Assembly (NCBI GenBank): GCA_038049695.1
Contig: CP142452.1
Span: 75,586,501 to 75,650,500 of the forward strand
Source of the DNA: Cinnamomum chago
Taxonomy: Eukaryota > Streptophyta > Magnoliopsida > Laurales > Lauraceae
Length of the DNA: 64,000 nt
Direction of reading: 5' to 3'
The notes under the pieces are model-generated. The model ran no database searches. It was not told where the DNA came from and saw nothing but the letters and a program-made list of their open reading frames with translations. Of the stretch, positions 21,485-36,400 are shown in pieces; within the stretch, counting starts at the first letter, position 1, and each line of letters opens with the position of its first letter. The translations under genes were made by a program, and so were the position numbers.

Positions 21485-24400
21485 ATGGCGTCTTCTTCTG
21501 CATCTTCGATCCCTTTCTCTGCCGTCGACGACAGAGATCTAGACGACGCAGAGCTCTGGGCCGTCATCGACTCCGCCGCCGCTGCCTCCCATTCCTCTTC
21601 TCGATCTCGAAAGCCCCTCTCTTCCAAGCACAACACCCTCCAAAACTTCACTCCAAGCCCTAATTTCTCCTCCAGAAACCCTAGAACTCGGTCTCCCGTA
21701 GAAGAGTTTTCCGTGAATCAGGCCGACGGCGAGGTCCTTCAGGAGCAGTGGATGCACCGGAGGCCGCAGAAAATGGGGAGGCTTTCCGATCCCGGCGTCG
21801 GAGACGACAATCGGATTGTCGTTGTCAGCCATCTGCCCCGCACACCGCAGACGCTGCCTGTGTATTCGTCTCCGGAATCAATGGAGACGTCGCCGCCTTA
21901 CGGAGGCTTGCGGTGCAGCGATGAGAAGGAGAACGCGAGGCACAGCTTGTCTGGACGGTTTCCTTCAGTGTCGTTGTTCAAGCAGTACCAGAATGCGGCG
22001 ATGGCGGTAGTGGCTTCTTTCACGCTCGGTTTTTCTTTGGTTCTTGTTTTGAATGCTCTGTTTATTTGTTTGTTTGAATTTTGGTTGCATTTTGGGGATT
22101 CTGGATGTGGAAGGTAGATGAAATTGCTCTGTTTCTGGAATGAAAGTTGATAACTTGATATGTTGATATGGTTGTTCTTGCTGAGTGATTTAGGGTTATT
22201 AGAATCTAGATGTTGAAATGCATCTTACTTTGGTACTTGGTTTTTACCACCTCATCTTCTCTACTCTCAGATCCATTAAAACCTATACTACATACATTTA
22301 TGTCTTTGATCTACTAATGCTCAACACTTAGGCCTTTCTTTAAGGTTTTAGCTGCTCATTTACTTGTTTTTCTAGTTTTGCTAATAAAAAAAATTATGAA
22401 TGTATTTTAATTCTTTTTTCTGTTAATTGTAGTTGGTTCTAATATTGGTATGATTATCATATATCAATACCATAGGACGTTCAGACAGGGACACACATTT
22501 TTGAGCAAGTTGAAGTATTAAACAGAGAATTCGACCCACAGCAATGAGCAAGATGTGAAAAGACTTGGATATCAATTATTTGATATACATTGGGATATAG
22601 GTTCAGTATTGGAGTTATTTAAAATTAAAAATGTTCAAGAGCTTAAACTTTAAAGAGACATGTTACTTAAGTCTTAACTGGTAATGGTTGACAGTTGGGG
22701 ATGTAATTGTCGCCCTATTTCCTGACATTGTGATAGTGTGTGCTATTTTAGGTCATCATTGTACTTGTAAGGTGTTGATACTAAACGCGAAGTAATAATT
22801 TAGGAAAACGGTTGAGCAGCTTCTAATCTTTCATTGTGGTGTGTTAAATAGAGTGACACTTAAGCCTTTCCTGTTAATAGTTGACAGTTGGGGATGCAAC
22901 CGGTTGCCCTCTCTTTTGACATCAAGGGATGGTTGCTATTTTGAGCTTTATATTCCTTTGATGGTGATCCTTCATGTTGGTAATTGTTAAGTTAAATGGT
23001 TTAGTAGCTTATCTTTCATTGTGAAGTATTCTTCTTCTTCTTTTTTTGCTTGCAGGTCTGTACTTGGGTTATCTAATTTCTTCTTTCAAATCAATTTCTG
23101 TTCCATATCTTTTAATCCAATTTCCATTTTTTCTATTGCTTTGTACTATTGCTATCCTGAGTGAGTGTGACTCGCTGACTTCATTCATCATTTGGTCATA
23201 GTAAGGTTATGGACTTGCCAATACCATCAAGGTGTGCGTTAATATTCTATGTAGTTCCTGAATATGTTCATTATATTAAATCTATGATATGAAAATTAAA
23301 GCTTATTTAGTTTACACTTCTTGATGACTTTGTTCAATTAATTTTGCCAAATGCATGGACAAAATATCCATTTTTCATTTGATTTCCATTGCATCTTTTC
23401 AGCCTATGTCGCAAACAGTGCTGTCGCGCTGGTTATTTTGAGAATTTACTTTCTTTTCTGTCAGGAATTGATTATCTCTTTCTGGTGAATTTCTCAACAT
23501 TCTGAACAGATTCTGGAGAAAACTGATTACACCATAATATCTGGGAATCCATTTATCAAGAAATCAGGTAATACTTTTTTTAACTGTTTGGAGTTCACTT
23601 CTCTCTAAATTGATTCCAAAGCTGTAAATTTCTCATTTATTTCTTCAGGATGGAGGAAGATATCTTTTTTCTTCAACCTCTCCTTTGAGATCAAAGACAA
23701 ATCTATTGAATTTGATGATAACCGGAATGTTCTGCGTGCTGAATTTGTGGTTCGGGCATACATGCAGTATGTGCATTAGTTCTTGCAATTAACTTCACAT
23801 GCAAATAATTTATCAGTAGTTTTTTTTTTCTTCATTTTTAATTATATTCTGTTCGCTTTGTATCAGAGGAGGTAGGTTCTCAGATGGATGGGGTTCATGC
23901 GAACGTCGTGAGAAAAGGTTTTTGAAACCAAATCATGATATTCCCAGTACTGCAGAAACCAGAGCGAAGAATAAAGCATGCCAAGTAAGTCTGTCTTTAC
24001 ATTAAAGTTACTTAACTACTCAAATCAAGCACAAGTTTAAACTGAAATGGGGTCCAAAATGAACTTGACAAATATGCTCCTTTGACAGTAGAAATAAAGA
24101 TTTCTAATATAAGAAATTTGTTTGATAGAAATAATAAAGAGAAGAAAATAATGAGAAAAAGGATAAAATTGAAATTGTAGTGGATCTAAGATGCTTTAAA
24201 TTGTCCATCCATAGTGAAGCCATATAGTAACTTTACAAAAAAATCAAAAGAGCTCAATTAATGGCTTTTGTTATATTAGTGTCAAACTTCTAGGGAAATG
24301 TTTATTTAGTGACCCTACTGATAGATTAGTGACAGCACAATTTTCCCAATTAGGACTTCTTTAGCAATTGTTGGTTAGCGGGTGGCTGTCTGAAAATTCA

Positions 24401-27400
24401 TTATAAGAGAGCACATGGTTCAAAAGGAAGTTAAATGGGTCTTGATAGATTTCGCGACATTCTTGCCAGTTAAAGCAGGGGAAAAAAGCAAAAGAAAGTG
24501 ATGTTTTCCATACTCTTGCGTTGGGCCAGGCCAGCAGACTAAGTTGTCTTGTAACCTTGATATACACTGTCACACTGTTCTATATCAGCTTAAGCTTCAG
24601 AGTAAGTGGTTGTCACCATGGTATCAGAGCGGGGGATTGAGTGTTCGAATCCCCGGGGCCGTTGTGCCTTCTATTCTTCCATGGAGGGTGTGATCCCTTT
24701 GTTGAGCCCCTGTCTTCTCCCATGGAGGGTGTAATTCCAAGCTTCCCAGCCCATTACAGACAGGCCTGCCAGGTCCAGTAGGACCCAGTTGCCTAATCAA
24801 GCCCAATAGGCCCACTGCAGGCCTTGATGGAAGCAGTTGGGCTTGTGGTTCCGGCTGATCTATGTAGGGGCACTACTGACACCAAATGTGGTCCACAATC
24901 CTGAATTCCCGATCAGCGCTTTTAAAGTTTGAGCAGTGTTTTAGTTTGGTAGGTTTATTTCATTTTGAGTTCGTTTTGGAACTTGTTATACTGAGGGTAC
25001 TGCTTTGGGAAGTTTCAGAATTTTTTGTTAATTAGGAGGTAGGGAAGAACAAAAGATTTTTCTTAGAAAGTTTCAGAATTTTATATTAAATAGGAGATTA
25101 GAAAGAAGTAGGAATAGGGCAGTCATAATGGGCTTTGCTAACATAGGGCCAGTTAGCCAAGCGTAATTATTCTAATTTATTATTTTAGTAAAAGTTCAGG
25201 AAGTAGTTTTGGCGTGTACTCAACTGCTTATAGTTCCCTTATTCAGCCTCTAATTACTACAAAGGGATATAGTTTTCTGGTTAATGTGATTTTTCCAGTT
25301 CTCTACATTACTTGATTAGTAGATTTCTTTCTCCACTACTACAGCAACTTATACGTTTGCAAAGAGAACAATTCTTGATTGGTACTTCCTGGCAAATTTA
25401 TTTCTGCGGACACTCCTGCATATGGGCATCCGTGTTGTCACTAATGGCAGCGTGAATTCAGGGGGCTCCCTGGCCACACTTTTTTCATAGACAAATCGGA
25501 ACGTTTGCATGTGGATGTTCCTGTAGGTGAAAATCTCGTCATATGTTCTATCATTTTCTCTTATTCTATTGTATACCCTCTATCCAAGCCCTTTTGGGCT
25601 GATTTATTCAGAATCACTTTGTAAAGTCTTTTCCCAATTTTTTCCTAGAGGGTTGAGGTGAATCTTCTAACCTTCTGGAGAAACCTCTGTTCCCCTATGT
25701 TCTCTTAGCTTGAGGGAAGATTGAAGAAGGGAGTAAAGGTCACTTGGGGCTTAACAATTTGCACCAAGAGCCTGTTTGTTTCCATAGATTTCAATATTGG
25801 TCAAATGAGATCCACTAAGGGATTATTAACGAGGTGCGGGGACAAGGATATAAGGTAAAGATGTAGATGGACTTTAGTTTTCCTATGATTTGAATTACTA
25901 GGGTGAAGACTGGATATTCATTTTCCATCTTCATTTGATTCAATTTCTATTGAAGGGTTGGTTGTAGATGGACTTTAGTTTTCCTATGATTTGAATTACT
26001 AGGGTGAAGACTGGATATTCATTTTCCATCTTCATTTGATTCAATTTCTATTGAAGGGTTGGTTATTTGATGTTTATCTTTGGATATTCACCTTTGAATC
26101 TTCATTTAAAAATATTAGAATTCATAGGAATTTAATATCATGAAACACACATGCCCAAATTACTCTTTTATCAGAAAGCATATAAAAGAGTTGGGCACCT
26201 ATGATTTGTATGTCTTTTACACATGATGTGAAAAATGACATTTACTGTGCTCTGCACACAGCTCATGGCATCTCCTGACCGTGCGTGCACGGTTGGTCAT
26301 ACCATTGCCCGAAGCGTAGGAGAAGATTTTCCTGTGAAACATAATACTGTGTTTGTTTGACAGTACTAATATCATGGGAGTAAAGATTGTATGGTTTAGA
26401 TTACACATGTACGATCTTATATTTGAAAATCTATAAATATTTAAGACATGAAATTGAACTCGTTGGTGTTTTAATGGGTCACTAATCAATTTGCATGGTT
26501 CGGAATAAAATTGTGGGGGTCCATGGGAGTTGTGAAAAAATTTAAAGTTGGTGACGGGGTTCAAAACTACGACGTGTCTGTGGTAGAACTTGTGCAGACG
26601 CCTCTTCTAACCAAAGAGGCATACAATGATTTCACACCTCATGTGCGTAAATTTTCATACAAAAATTGTCTCATTTACAAACCATTTTTTTCACCTCATT
26701 TACATACGTCAGATGCATAAATAAGCGCAAGCAAACATGATCATGTGTAACTGTTCAGCATGTACATCATTTGAATGTGTAAGTGGAAGTAATCAGCCCC
26801 TACATAAGTAACTCCGCCTTTAAATATCCCAACATTTTCCTTATATGATAATGTCCCCCAAGAACGATATTTGTAACAAAAGGTTGAAGTTTGCTACTGC
26901 GATTGAGGGGAGCACTCCATCACTTGCTTGAAGAATTAAGGGATCACTCATGTAATAAACACTGGTAACACCTTTCTCATTTGTATTTTCTGTGTTATAC
27001 GTAATCCACCCTCCTTTATCGCCTACACCAAATATCCTAATTATCAGTAATGCTTCTGCCAATACCTCTGTACAACTACTGGGGCTCAATCCTAGCTACT
27101 CTCCCTCCTATTGCCTCCTAGCATCCGTTGCCATCTGTGATAGGCGGACAAATGACTCATTTTTCAATCTTAAACAGGAAATCTGATGCAAAAGCAATTG
27201 TGTGTGGGGGCCCATTCCGTGAACCAGTTTCTCTTGGTCTCGGCTAGGGTGTGCTCGGTTAGCTACTGTTTGGGGGACCACGTCCCTTGATCTCGGCTAC
27301 GATCCGATCTACTTCGGTCTCGGCACTACGTGCTGGTCTCGGCCAAACAGAATTCAGTTCGGCCGCGCATACCGTTCAGTCTCGGCAATGCAAGCTCGGC

Positions 27401-30400
27401 AATGCAGAATTGCGCTTGCAGCTAATAGCCACGGCCCTATCGTGGCGAAGCCCAAGGAAGGGATCTGATGGGACTTCAGCCACCACCAGATCAGGGCAGG
27501 ATCAGGCCCAATGTGACTGACATTAAATGCATTGTGGGCTGATCGGACCCACATTAAATGCAGTGTGGGCTATGATGGACCTTCATTAATGACCTTGTGG
27601 GCTGATGTGACCCAGGTCACATCACCAAGCCCACTGGCATTCACCCAAGACTGTCCCATATATAAGGCACGAGCCAAAGGGAGCGAGGGGTAAGCACTCT
27701 CACAGAAGACACCCAGTCTTTCTTCTTCCTCTTCTTCTTCTTCTCCGATCCATTGCTGACTTAAGCATCGGAGAGCCCTGCGCTGCCCATAGCCAGGGTC
27801 CTCTGACCTTTGTCTTTCTCCTCTTTCAGGCTCAGGTCGTCGCAGCTATCTCCTCCATGCATTGAGTAAGTCCTAAGAGGCATCCTGATCTTGTGAGTAT
27901 TTTTATTTCTGCACTTACAATTGGCGCCGTCTGTGGGGAACGATTTCTATAATCTTTCCTATTCCTATTCCTAAAGACCATGACGAGGAGAACTGCGAAA
28001 AGCGGAGAGACTTCCAAGACAAAGCATGCAGGACCGCCCCCTGACCAGCAGAGGGCTGGGAAGCAAGTAGTCGCAGAGGACGATGCTGAACGCGCTCTCA
28101 TCCGGATCAACGTCCAGCAGCGTGACCTCCGTACAGAGTCCGCTCCCGGGAGGGGAGACGCCCAGCAGCCTGCAGGTCTCCTGACAGGGCGAGACCAGCG
28201 GGATAAGTCCCCAGTGGTCGATGGACCACGCCCTTCAGGTCAGGAAGGACACGTCGAGGACGTTGAGGATGAAGAGGATGATGACTACAACCCTGGCGAC
28301 AGCTTGAACTCCACCCTTCGGGAGATTAAGGCACAGAACGAGGCCCTCAGGGAAAAGGATGCTCTAATCCGCCAGCTCCAGCAGCAGCTGGAGAAAGCTG
28401 CGGGCTCAGCAAGGCAGCAGCAGCGGACTCGTAGGGAGCAGTCCCAGCAGCAACGGTCTCGACAGCAGCAGCGGACTCGTCAGGAGCAGTCCCAGCAGCA
28501 GCGGACTCGTCAGGAGCGATCCCAGCGACACCATGAGGAGAGGGTTACTCGTGTTACGCGCATCTCTTCCTCAAAGGAGGATCTGAGGGACCACTTGAAC
28601 AGGAAAGGGGACGACCGAACCCGAGATGAAGGCTCAAGCACCAGCCGTAGCTATTCCAGGAAGGCGTCCGAAACCATTCCGGAGAACATGTACCGAGACC
28701 AGGAATGGCTGGACGCACACATAAGGGAAACGGTCCAGCGCAACCTGGAGGTAGCCGGCTTCGGCCGAGACCAAAAGGATGCTTGCTGTAACCCCGTTGA
28801 TCTCGGTGCGTCTCCTTTCTCCCAAGACATCAGGAGGTACCCCTTACCCAAGAAGTTCACCGTACCAAGATTCGTCACCTATGATGGGGTCTCGGATCCA
28901 GCTACGCATCTCAGGCACTTCTCCCAGAGGATGTCTGTCTGGGGAGATGAGGGTCACCTGAACTGTAGAGTTTTTTCTTCCAGTCTGGGTGACCTCCCCC
29001 TGAAGTGGTTCTGTGCACTACCGGAGGGGGCCATTTCGAGCTGGCAGCAGCTCCAGCAGTCCTTCTTGAAGAAGTTCCAGGCCTACAGAGTCCTTCCGAA
29101 GACAGATGCAGACATCATGGCCTTGAAGATGAAGCAAGGAGAGAACGTCACCCAGTTCGCCAAGCGGTTCTGGGCGGTCTACAGTCAGATAGAGAGCTCC
29201 AAGGACGAGGTTGCCGTCTTCGCATTCCAGAATGCCTTGCTGCCAGACAGCGATCTCCGCAAGGACTTGGCTAGGAACCCGGTGTCTTCCATAGCAGCGC
29301 TCATGTCCATCGCCAACCGGTACATTGCCCAAGAAGATGACCAGATCCGCGCTCGGGAAAACCATGGAGCCGCGCTGAAAGACCGGGGTGGGAGGACATC
29401 CAGGCAAGACGGGGGACCGTCTCGGAGGAGTGAACCTCGGAGAGAGGAGCGGCGGAGAGATGAGCCAAACAGGCGTTGGGCGCCCACCAGCTCGGCAAGG
29501 CCTCATGCGTTCGTCTCGGAAAGCAACAAGCGACCCAGGCTGATAGAGGACGCATTCCAGGCGGTCAACACGGTCTTCAAGATGCCAATCCACAAAATCA
29601 TGTATAAGATCAAGAGCAGGCCGTACTTCAGCTGGCCAGAGCCCATGCAAGGCGACCCTTCTAGACGAGATCAGACGAAGTTCTGTTCCTATCACAAGGA
29701 GGGCGGCCATAAGACTGAAGATTGCAGGATACTGCGGTCGCATTTAGAGAAGCTTGTCCAGGATGGACACCTGCAAGAGTTTGTCAGGAGAGAAACCAGG
29801 GCCGACACCCGAACCCCGCGCCGAGACGAAGGGGGTCACGACAGCGACGGGACAGAGAAGATAATTGACGTTATCCATCTGGCACCCCCGCCCAAGGGGA
29901 GTAACCAAGCACGTGCCGAAGCCAGGAAAGCCTCTCACGGCAAACATGTCATGGCCGCCGAACTCAGTTCAGCACCGAAAAGGGCTCGGAGGGAGCGTCC
30001 CGAGATCAGGTTTACTGATGCAGATCTAGAAGGGGTGCAGCTCCCCCACAACGACCCCCTGATCGTGACTCTGAAGTTCGATTGCTCTAAGCAGGGCGTG
30101 AAGAATTGTACTGTGAAGAAAGTCCTTGTTGACCCCGGTAGTTCTTCCGAGGTCCTCTATTTCGACAGCTTTCGAAGGATGGGACTGACGGAGAAAGATC
30201 TGCAGGAGGCTCGAATTCCCCTTATCGGCTTCAGCGCCAAACCAGTCTATCCTAAGGGGAAAGTGACATTCAAGGTCGAGGTCGGTGGCGCGTCTGTCAT
30301 GGCAACCTTCATGGTGATCGACGCACCCTCTCCCTACAATGCTATAATGGGCAGGTCTTGGCTCCACAGCCTGGAAGCAGTCCCTTCCACCCTCCATCAG

Positions 30401-33400
30401 AAGCTGAAATTTCCATGGGAGGGAAAGAGCGGCCGAATTGAGATTATCACGGTAAGAGGAGATCAGCAGGCGGCTAAGCTGTGCTTGACAGCTGTGGTAC
30501 CTGGGGAGCAAGAGCCCAAGGAGGTCAATGTGGCCGAGATGGAGAAGAACCTGGAGCAGGGGCTGGATGAGCTCGGCCAAGATCCGGGCAGGAAGAGCGT
30601 CGAGGAGTTGGCCGAAGTCCGGATCGACCAGAAGGACCCGGATCGGTTCTTTCTACTCGGCAGCCAGCTTGGAGAGCCGGAAAGGTCCGAACTGGCCCAG
30701 TTCCTGATGCAGAACAGAGATGCCTTCGCCTGGACGCCTCAGGAGATGCCTGGCGTCGACCCCGAGGTAATGTGTCACAAACTAAATGTTGACCCTAACC
30801 ACAAACCTGTGATGCAGAAGGCACGGAGAACTGGGGTCCCGCAGACCGAAGCCGTCGTCGAGGAAGTGGATAAGCTGCTTGAGGCCGGAGCTATCAGGGA
30901 GGTTCAATACCCGAAATGGTTAGCCAATCCGGTGGTCGTCAGGAAGAAGACTGGCAAGTGGAGGGTGTGCGTCGACTTTACCGACCTCAACAAAGCCTGT
31001 CCCAAGGACAGCTTTCCCCTCCCGAAGATTGACCAGTTGATCGACGCCACGGCCGGGCACGACAGAATGAGCTTCCTCGACGCCTACCGCGGCTATCATC
31101 AGATCCCACTATTTGGGCCAGACGAAGAGAAAACAGCTTTTATCACGCCCAGGGGAACCTACTGTTATAAGGTGATGCCGTTTGGGCTGAAGAATGCAGG
31201 GGCCACCTACCAGAGACTTGTCACCAATATGTTTCACGATCAGCTCGGCAAAACCGTGGAGGTTTACATCGATGACATGGTGGTCAAGTCCAAGCAGGCG
31301 CGGGATCATCTGTCAGACTTGGCCGAGATCTTCGCCACTCTAAAGAAGTTCCGGCTGAAGCTTAACGCCTCGAAGTGCGCCTTCGGTGTTGGTTCCGGCA
31401 AGTTTTTGGGCAGCTTGGTTACACGCAGAGGCATTGAGGCAGACCCAGATCAGATCTCAGCTATCCTCAGAGTGCAGAGTCCAACTTCGGTCAAGGAGGT
31501 CCAGAAGCTTACAGGAATGGCCGCGGCACTGAATCGCTTCATCAGCAAATCTTCAGATAAGTGCCGACCTTTCTTTCATCTTCTTAGAAAAAATTCTAAA
31601 TTCCAATGGACCCCAGAATGTGACCACGCCTTGCAGCAGCTCAAGGCTTACCTTTCATCACCACCGTTGTTGTCAACCCCGACCCACGAGGAGACCCTGT
31701 ATTTATACTTAGCGGTCTCGGATCATGCGGTCAGCTCGGTCCTCATCCGAGAAGAGGACAAGGTTCAGAAACCGGTATATTATACGAGCAAGACCCTTAT
31801 TGATGCCGAGACCAGGTATCTGCCTCTGGAGAAGCTCGCCTTGGCGCTCGTTAGCGCCTCGCGAAAGCTCTCCCATTACTTTCAAACCCATTCTATTGTG
31901 GTTGTTACGGAGCACCCACTCCAATCTGTTTTCAAGAAGGCTGACTTTTCAGGAAGAATCTCCCGATGGGCTGTCGAACTAGGGCAGTATGAGATTCAGT
32001 ATCAGCCACGGACAGCAATAAAAGCCCAGGTTCTGGCAGATTTCCTCGCCGAGTTTGATTCAAGTTCGGCACCAACCCAGCTCGGCACCGAACTGGGGGG
32101 CGAGGAGCGTGGGGCTCCCACGAGTTCTGAACAATCACCATCTCAAGCCGAGACCCCAGTTTGGAAAATCTTCGTCGACGGATCTTCCACCTCGAGAAGA
32201 GCCGGAGCAGGAGTTGTTCTCCAATCGCCAGAAGGACTGGTCATCGAGCAGGCTCTGACCCTGGACTTCAAGGCGTCAAACAATGAAGCTGAGTACGAAG
32301 CCCTTTTAGCCGGACTTAACAGTGCCAATATCCTCGGAGCTCAACAGCTGGTGGTCTTCAGTGATTCACAGTTGGTGACAAACCAGCTGACTGGGAACTA
32401 CCAGGCTCGCGACGACCGGATGGCCGCGTACTTGGCCCTGGCTAAGAAGCTGCTGGCACAATTTCAGTCGGCCGAAGTCAGGCAGATCGGCAGAGAAGCG
32501 AACTCTCACGCAGACGCCTTGGCTAACCTGGCCAGTGCTGTTGAGGCAGGGAAAAAGAGGAGCGTCGAAGTCGGATCGCTAGCTGCGCCCAGCATTGAGC
32601 TCTGTTCACCTCGGGAAGTGTTATGCATCGGTCTCGGTCCGAGCTGGATGGATCCTATTATCACCTACCTGAAGGACGACAGGCTTCCCGAGGACAGTGG
32701 TGAGGCCCACCGGGTCAGACTCAAGGCAGCTCGGTTTTGGCTATCTCCCGAAGTCAAGCTCTACAGGAAATCGTTCTCGGGACCGTACCTCCAGTGCGTC
32801 CATCCAAGTAAGGTCGAGGACCTCCTTTTCGAGATACACGAAGGAATCTGCGGGAGCCATATCGGAGGAAGATCCCTATCTTACCGAGCCATCAGCCAGG
32901 GTTACTGGTGGCCGTATATGCAGAAAGATGCGCAGGTATATGCGAAGAAGTGCGAGAAGTGCCAGAAGTTCTCACACTCTCTCCATCAGCCCGCGCAGGA
33001 TCTCAGCCCGCTCTCTAGCCCGTGGCCATTCGCCCAGTGGGGGCTCGACATAGTGGGCCCGCTCCACCGAACCCCAGGGAACAAGAGATGGCTTATTGTG
33101 GCGACAGATTACTTCACCAAATGGATCGAAGCAGAGCCACTTTCATCCATCACAGAGCGAGACTCCAAGAATTTTGTGTGGAAGAATGTCGTCACAAGGT
33201 TTGGCATTCCCAGAGCGCTGGTTTCGGACAACGGAACTCAGTTCGACTCTAAACTCTTCAAGACCTTCTGCCAGGATCTCGGCATCCGAAACCATTACTC
33301 CACGCCAGCTTACCCACAGAGTAACGGCCAGGCCGAGATCTCCAACAAGGTGATCCTCGATGGGCTCAAGAAGCGGCTGGACCAAGCGAAGGGGAGATGG

Positions 33401-36400
33401 GTGGAAGAACTGCCGAGCGTCCTGTGGGCTTACAGGACCACTCCAAGGCGTTCCACTTCGGCTACCCCCTTCTCGCTCGCCTACGGGATGGAAGCGGTCA
33501 TCCCTTTGGAGATCGGCCTCCCCACTCTGAGGTCCGAACTCTTTGACCAAGGACAGAACGAGACTAACTTGGCCAGGGAACTGGATTTGGCAGACGAAAG
33601 AAGAGAAGCGGCGGCAGTCAGACTGGCCGTCTACCAGCAGCGGCTAGCTAGGGGCTATAACCAGAACGTCAGAGAAAGGAAGTTCTGCGTGGGGGAACTG
33701 GTTCTCAAGAAAACGCTCCCAGCCGACAGGGATCCGAATCAAGGGAAGCTAGCGCCGAATTGGCATGGTCCGTTTAAGGTCACTTCCATTGCTGGACGGT
33801 CGGCTTATCGGCTCGAAGACATGGAGGGACGTCCGCTACCGAGACCATGGAACGCCTCACACCTCAAAAAATTCTATTTTTAGTCTCTGTACTTGTACAA
33901 CGCTTCTGGATTCAATGAAACTACAGTTCTCCACAATTTGTAGCAATCTGGCATCCTGACAGTGACAATGGTGCGAAGTTGGAAGACCGTCTAAGGCCGG
34001 CACTCAGCCACCTAGACGAGTATCCGCCACGGCCCATATCTAAGGTTGGCACTCAGCCACCTAGATGAGTTGCCGAAACGGCCCATGTCTAAGGTTGGCA
34101 CTCAGCCACCTAGACGAGCTGCCGAAACGGCCCATATCTAAGGTTGGCACTCAGCCACCTAGATGAGTTGCCGAAACGGCCCATGTCTAAGGTTGGCACT
34201 CAGCCACCTAGACGAGCTGCCGAAACGGACCATGTCTAAGGCCGGCACTCAGCCACCTAGACGAGTATCCGCCACGGCCCATATCTAAGGTTGGCACTCA
34301 GCCACCTAGATGAGTTGCCGAAACGGCCCATGTCTAAGGTTGGCACTCAGCCACCTAGACGAGCTGCCGAAACGGACCATGTCTAAGGTCGGCACTCAGC
34401 CACCTAGATGAGTTTCCGTCACGGCCCATATCTAAGGTTGGCACTCAGCCTCCTAGATGAGTTGCCGAAACGGACCATGTCTAAGGTCGGCACTCAGCCA
34501 CCTAGATGAGTTTCCGTCACGGCCCATATCTAAGGTTGGCACTCAGCCTCCTGGATGAGTTGCCGAAACGGACCATGTCTCAGGCTGGCACTTAGCCACC
34601 TAGACGAGTTTCCGAAACAGCCCATGTCTAAGGCTGGTACTCAGCCACCTAGACCAGCCGAAACGGCACCAGTCTTCCAACACGGAAATCTGGTTTCGCC
34701 GAAATACATGGGGCTTCCAAAGGGTCAGCGCTCGCAGAGAACCCTGATCAGGTCGGTCTACTCTAGTCCGAAGTCACACCCAAATTCACAACACTCACGG
34801 AAAGCGTACAAAGGAAAGCAAGTAAAAGCCACACCACACAGGAGAAAAAGATGAGAAAGAGTCTTTCATTGATAGCATTGATTTACATCGAGACAGTTTG
34901 AAACAAAGACTACATTTTATAAAGAAAAGAAAAAAGAGGAAGTCAAGTCGATGGCTCTGCTTCTAGGTCCTCGATGACGACCACGGCGGCCTCGGCTTGA
35001 GGAGCTTCTTCAACGGGGTCAGGCGTTGGCTCGGAAGGGACTTCGGCCGGGGTGGCAGGGGTCTCGGCCAGGGCCTCATCTAGGGGCTCCTCTCCGAGCT
35101 CGGGGAGATTCTGATGTATCGGATCATCTGCAGGAACCCCCATCTTCTTCAACACGGCCTTGCAGCCGAGCCGGTACAGCTTCGGGCTGAGCGCCGTGAT
35201 TTGATCAACGTAAATCTTCGCAGCTTCCTCAGTCCCCTCCAGGAAGGCGGCATCGACCTCAGCTTTTTTCGATGCAAGGAGTTCCTCCTTCGATGCAAGG
35301 AGTTCCTCCTTCGCCTTCCTTTCCAGCTCCAGCTCGGCCTTGAACCCCGCCGAACTCTTCTCCTCTGCCTGGAGCTTCGTTTGCCATTCGAAGCCCTCTG
35401 ACCTTGCTTTGCAGAGGTCGCTGGCCATCATATCTGACTGAGCCTTGAGCTCCGCAGTCTTGGCCGCCTCCGCCTTCAGCTCCTCCTTGGCCGCTCGCAG
35501 TTCGGATTCGGCTTTCTGTTTTTCCTTTGCCAGGCGAGCCAACCGACTGTCCTCCTCCGCTATCCTGTCCGCGACTATCTGGAGCCTTTGGACAGCCTGC
35601 AGCGGATCAAACAAAAGAAGCTCAGCACGAAAACAAGAAATATCAAAAGAGAGAAACACCTGTGACCAGGAAAGTCGGGCACTTACAGCGAGGGAGTGCT
35701 GTATGGTCCTCATAATCAGCAGGGGGGAGTCTTCCGACCTGTGCCTCTCCATGTCCCTGGGGAGTGCACAGGCTCGGCTGAGCGCCGCAATGACATCTGG
35801 GCTCCCCACCAGTCTGTCCTCAGCATTTAGTGGCCTCCCCTTCCTCAGCTCCATGTCCGGCCTGAACTCGGCCGGTTCGGCACCCGAGGACGTTGCCGCC
35901 TGGGGCTCGGAGCGACTCTCCACCAGAGGAACTGCCGGAGCGGGCATCACGTCCACCGCCCTCTCCCTCGCAGCTTGGGGTGAACGTCGCCGTGATCGCT
36001 CCTCCCGCTCCGGCTCCTTCCCCTTCGCCTTTTTCCTCGGCCTCTCGCTTTCCGAGACTGGGGGAGGTCGGGCCTCAATTCTAGCAGGGACGATGGTCCC
36101 GAAGGAGGGCGAGGCAGTGCGGGTTGCGGCAACCTTTCTACCGCCGCCGAGGACGGCGTTCGCCAGATTCTTTGGCTGAAACGCGGGCCTACGCCTCTCC
36201 ATATTGTCCACTTCGGCCTCGGCTCCGGAAGTATAGTTCTCAACTTCCCTTGTCGGAGAGTCTACCTCGGCTCCGGAGGTATATTCTTCAATTTCCCTTA
36301 GCGGGATGCCCGTGACCACGGCCAACGTTGCGGACGCTTCCGCAACCGTGACGGTCCCGCTGGTTTCTGCTGGATCGGGGGCGAATCTCTCCGGGTTGCC

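Noticed and set aside
22007-22117. Continuation of the first exon of the 21485 gene to a stop at 22117
   Set aside because: The tail is a hydrophobic low-complexity run after a good GT donor, and the following exons continue in frame with a conserved-looking domain, so it is intron read-through.
24610-24660. tRNA-like sequence GGTATCAGAGCGGG...GTTCGAATCCCC
   Set aside because: It has a B-box-like GTTCGAATCC but no tRNA cloverleaf around it; the context fits a retroelement primer site and leader.
27287-27520. 77-codon frame, repeated at 37952-38185
   Set aside because: It lies wholly within the LTRs and appears twice because the LTRs are identical; no domain.
33990-34675. Regular repeat array resembling a CRISPR at first glance
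   Set aside because: The repeats are head-to-tail without unique spacers and lie inside a plant retroelement; it is a tandem array.
35445-36179. 244-codon plus-strand frame in the Gypsy element
   Set aside because: It is the shadow of the antisense gene on the other strand; Ser/Ala-rich without a domain.
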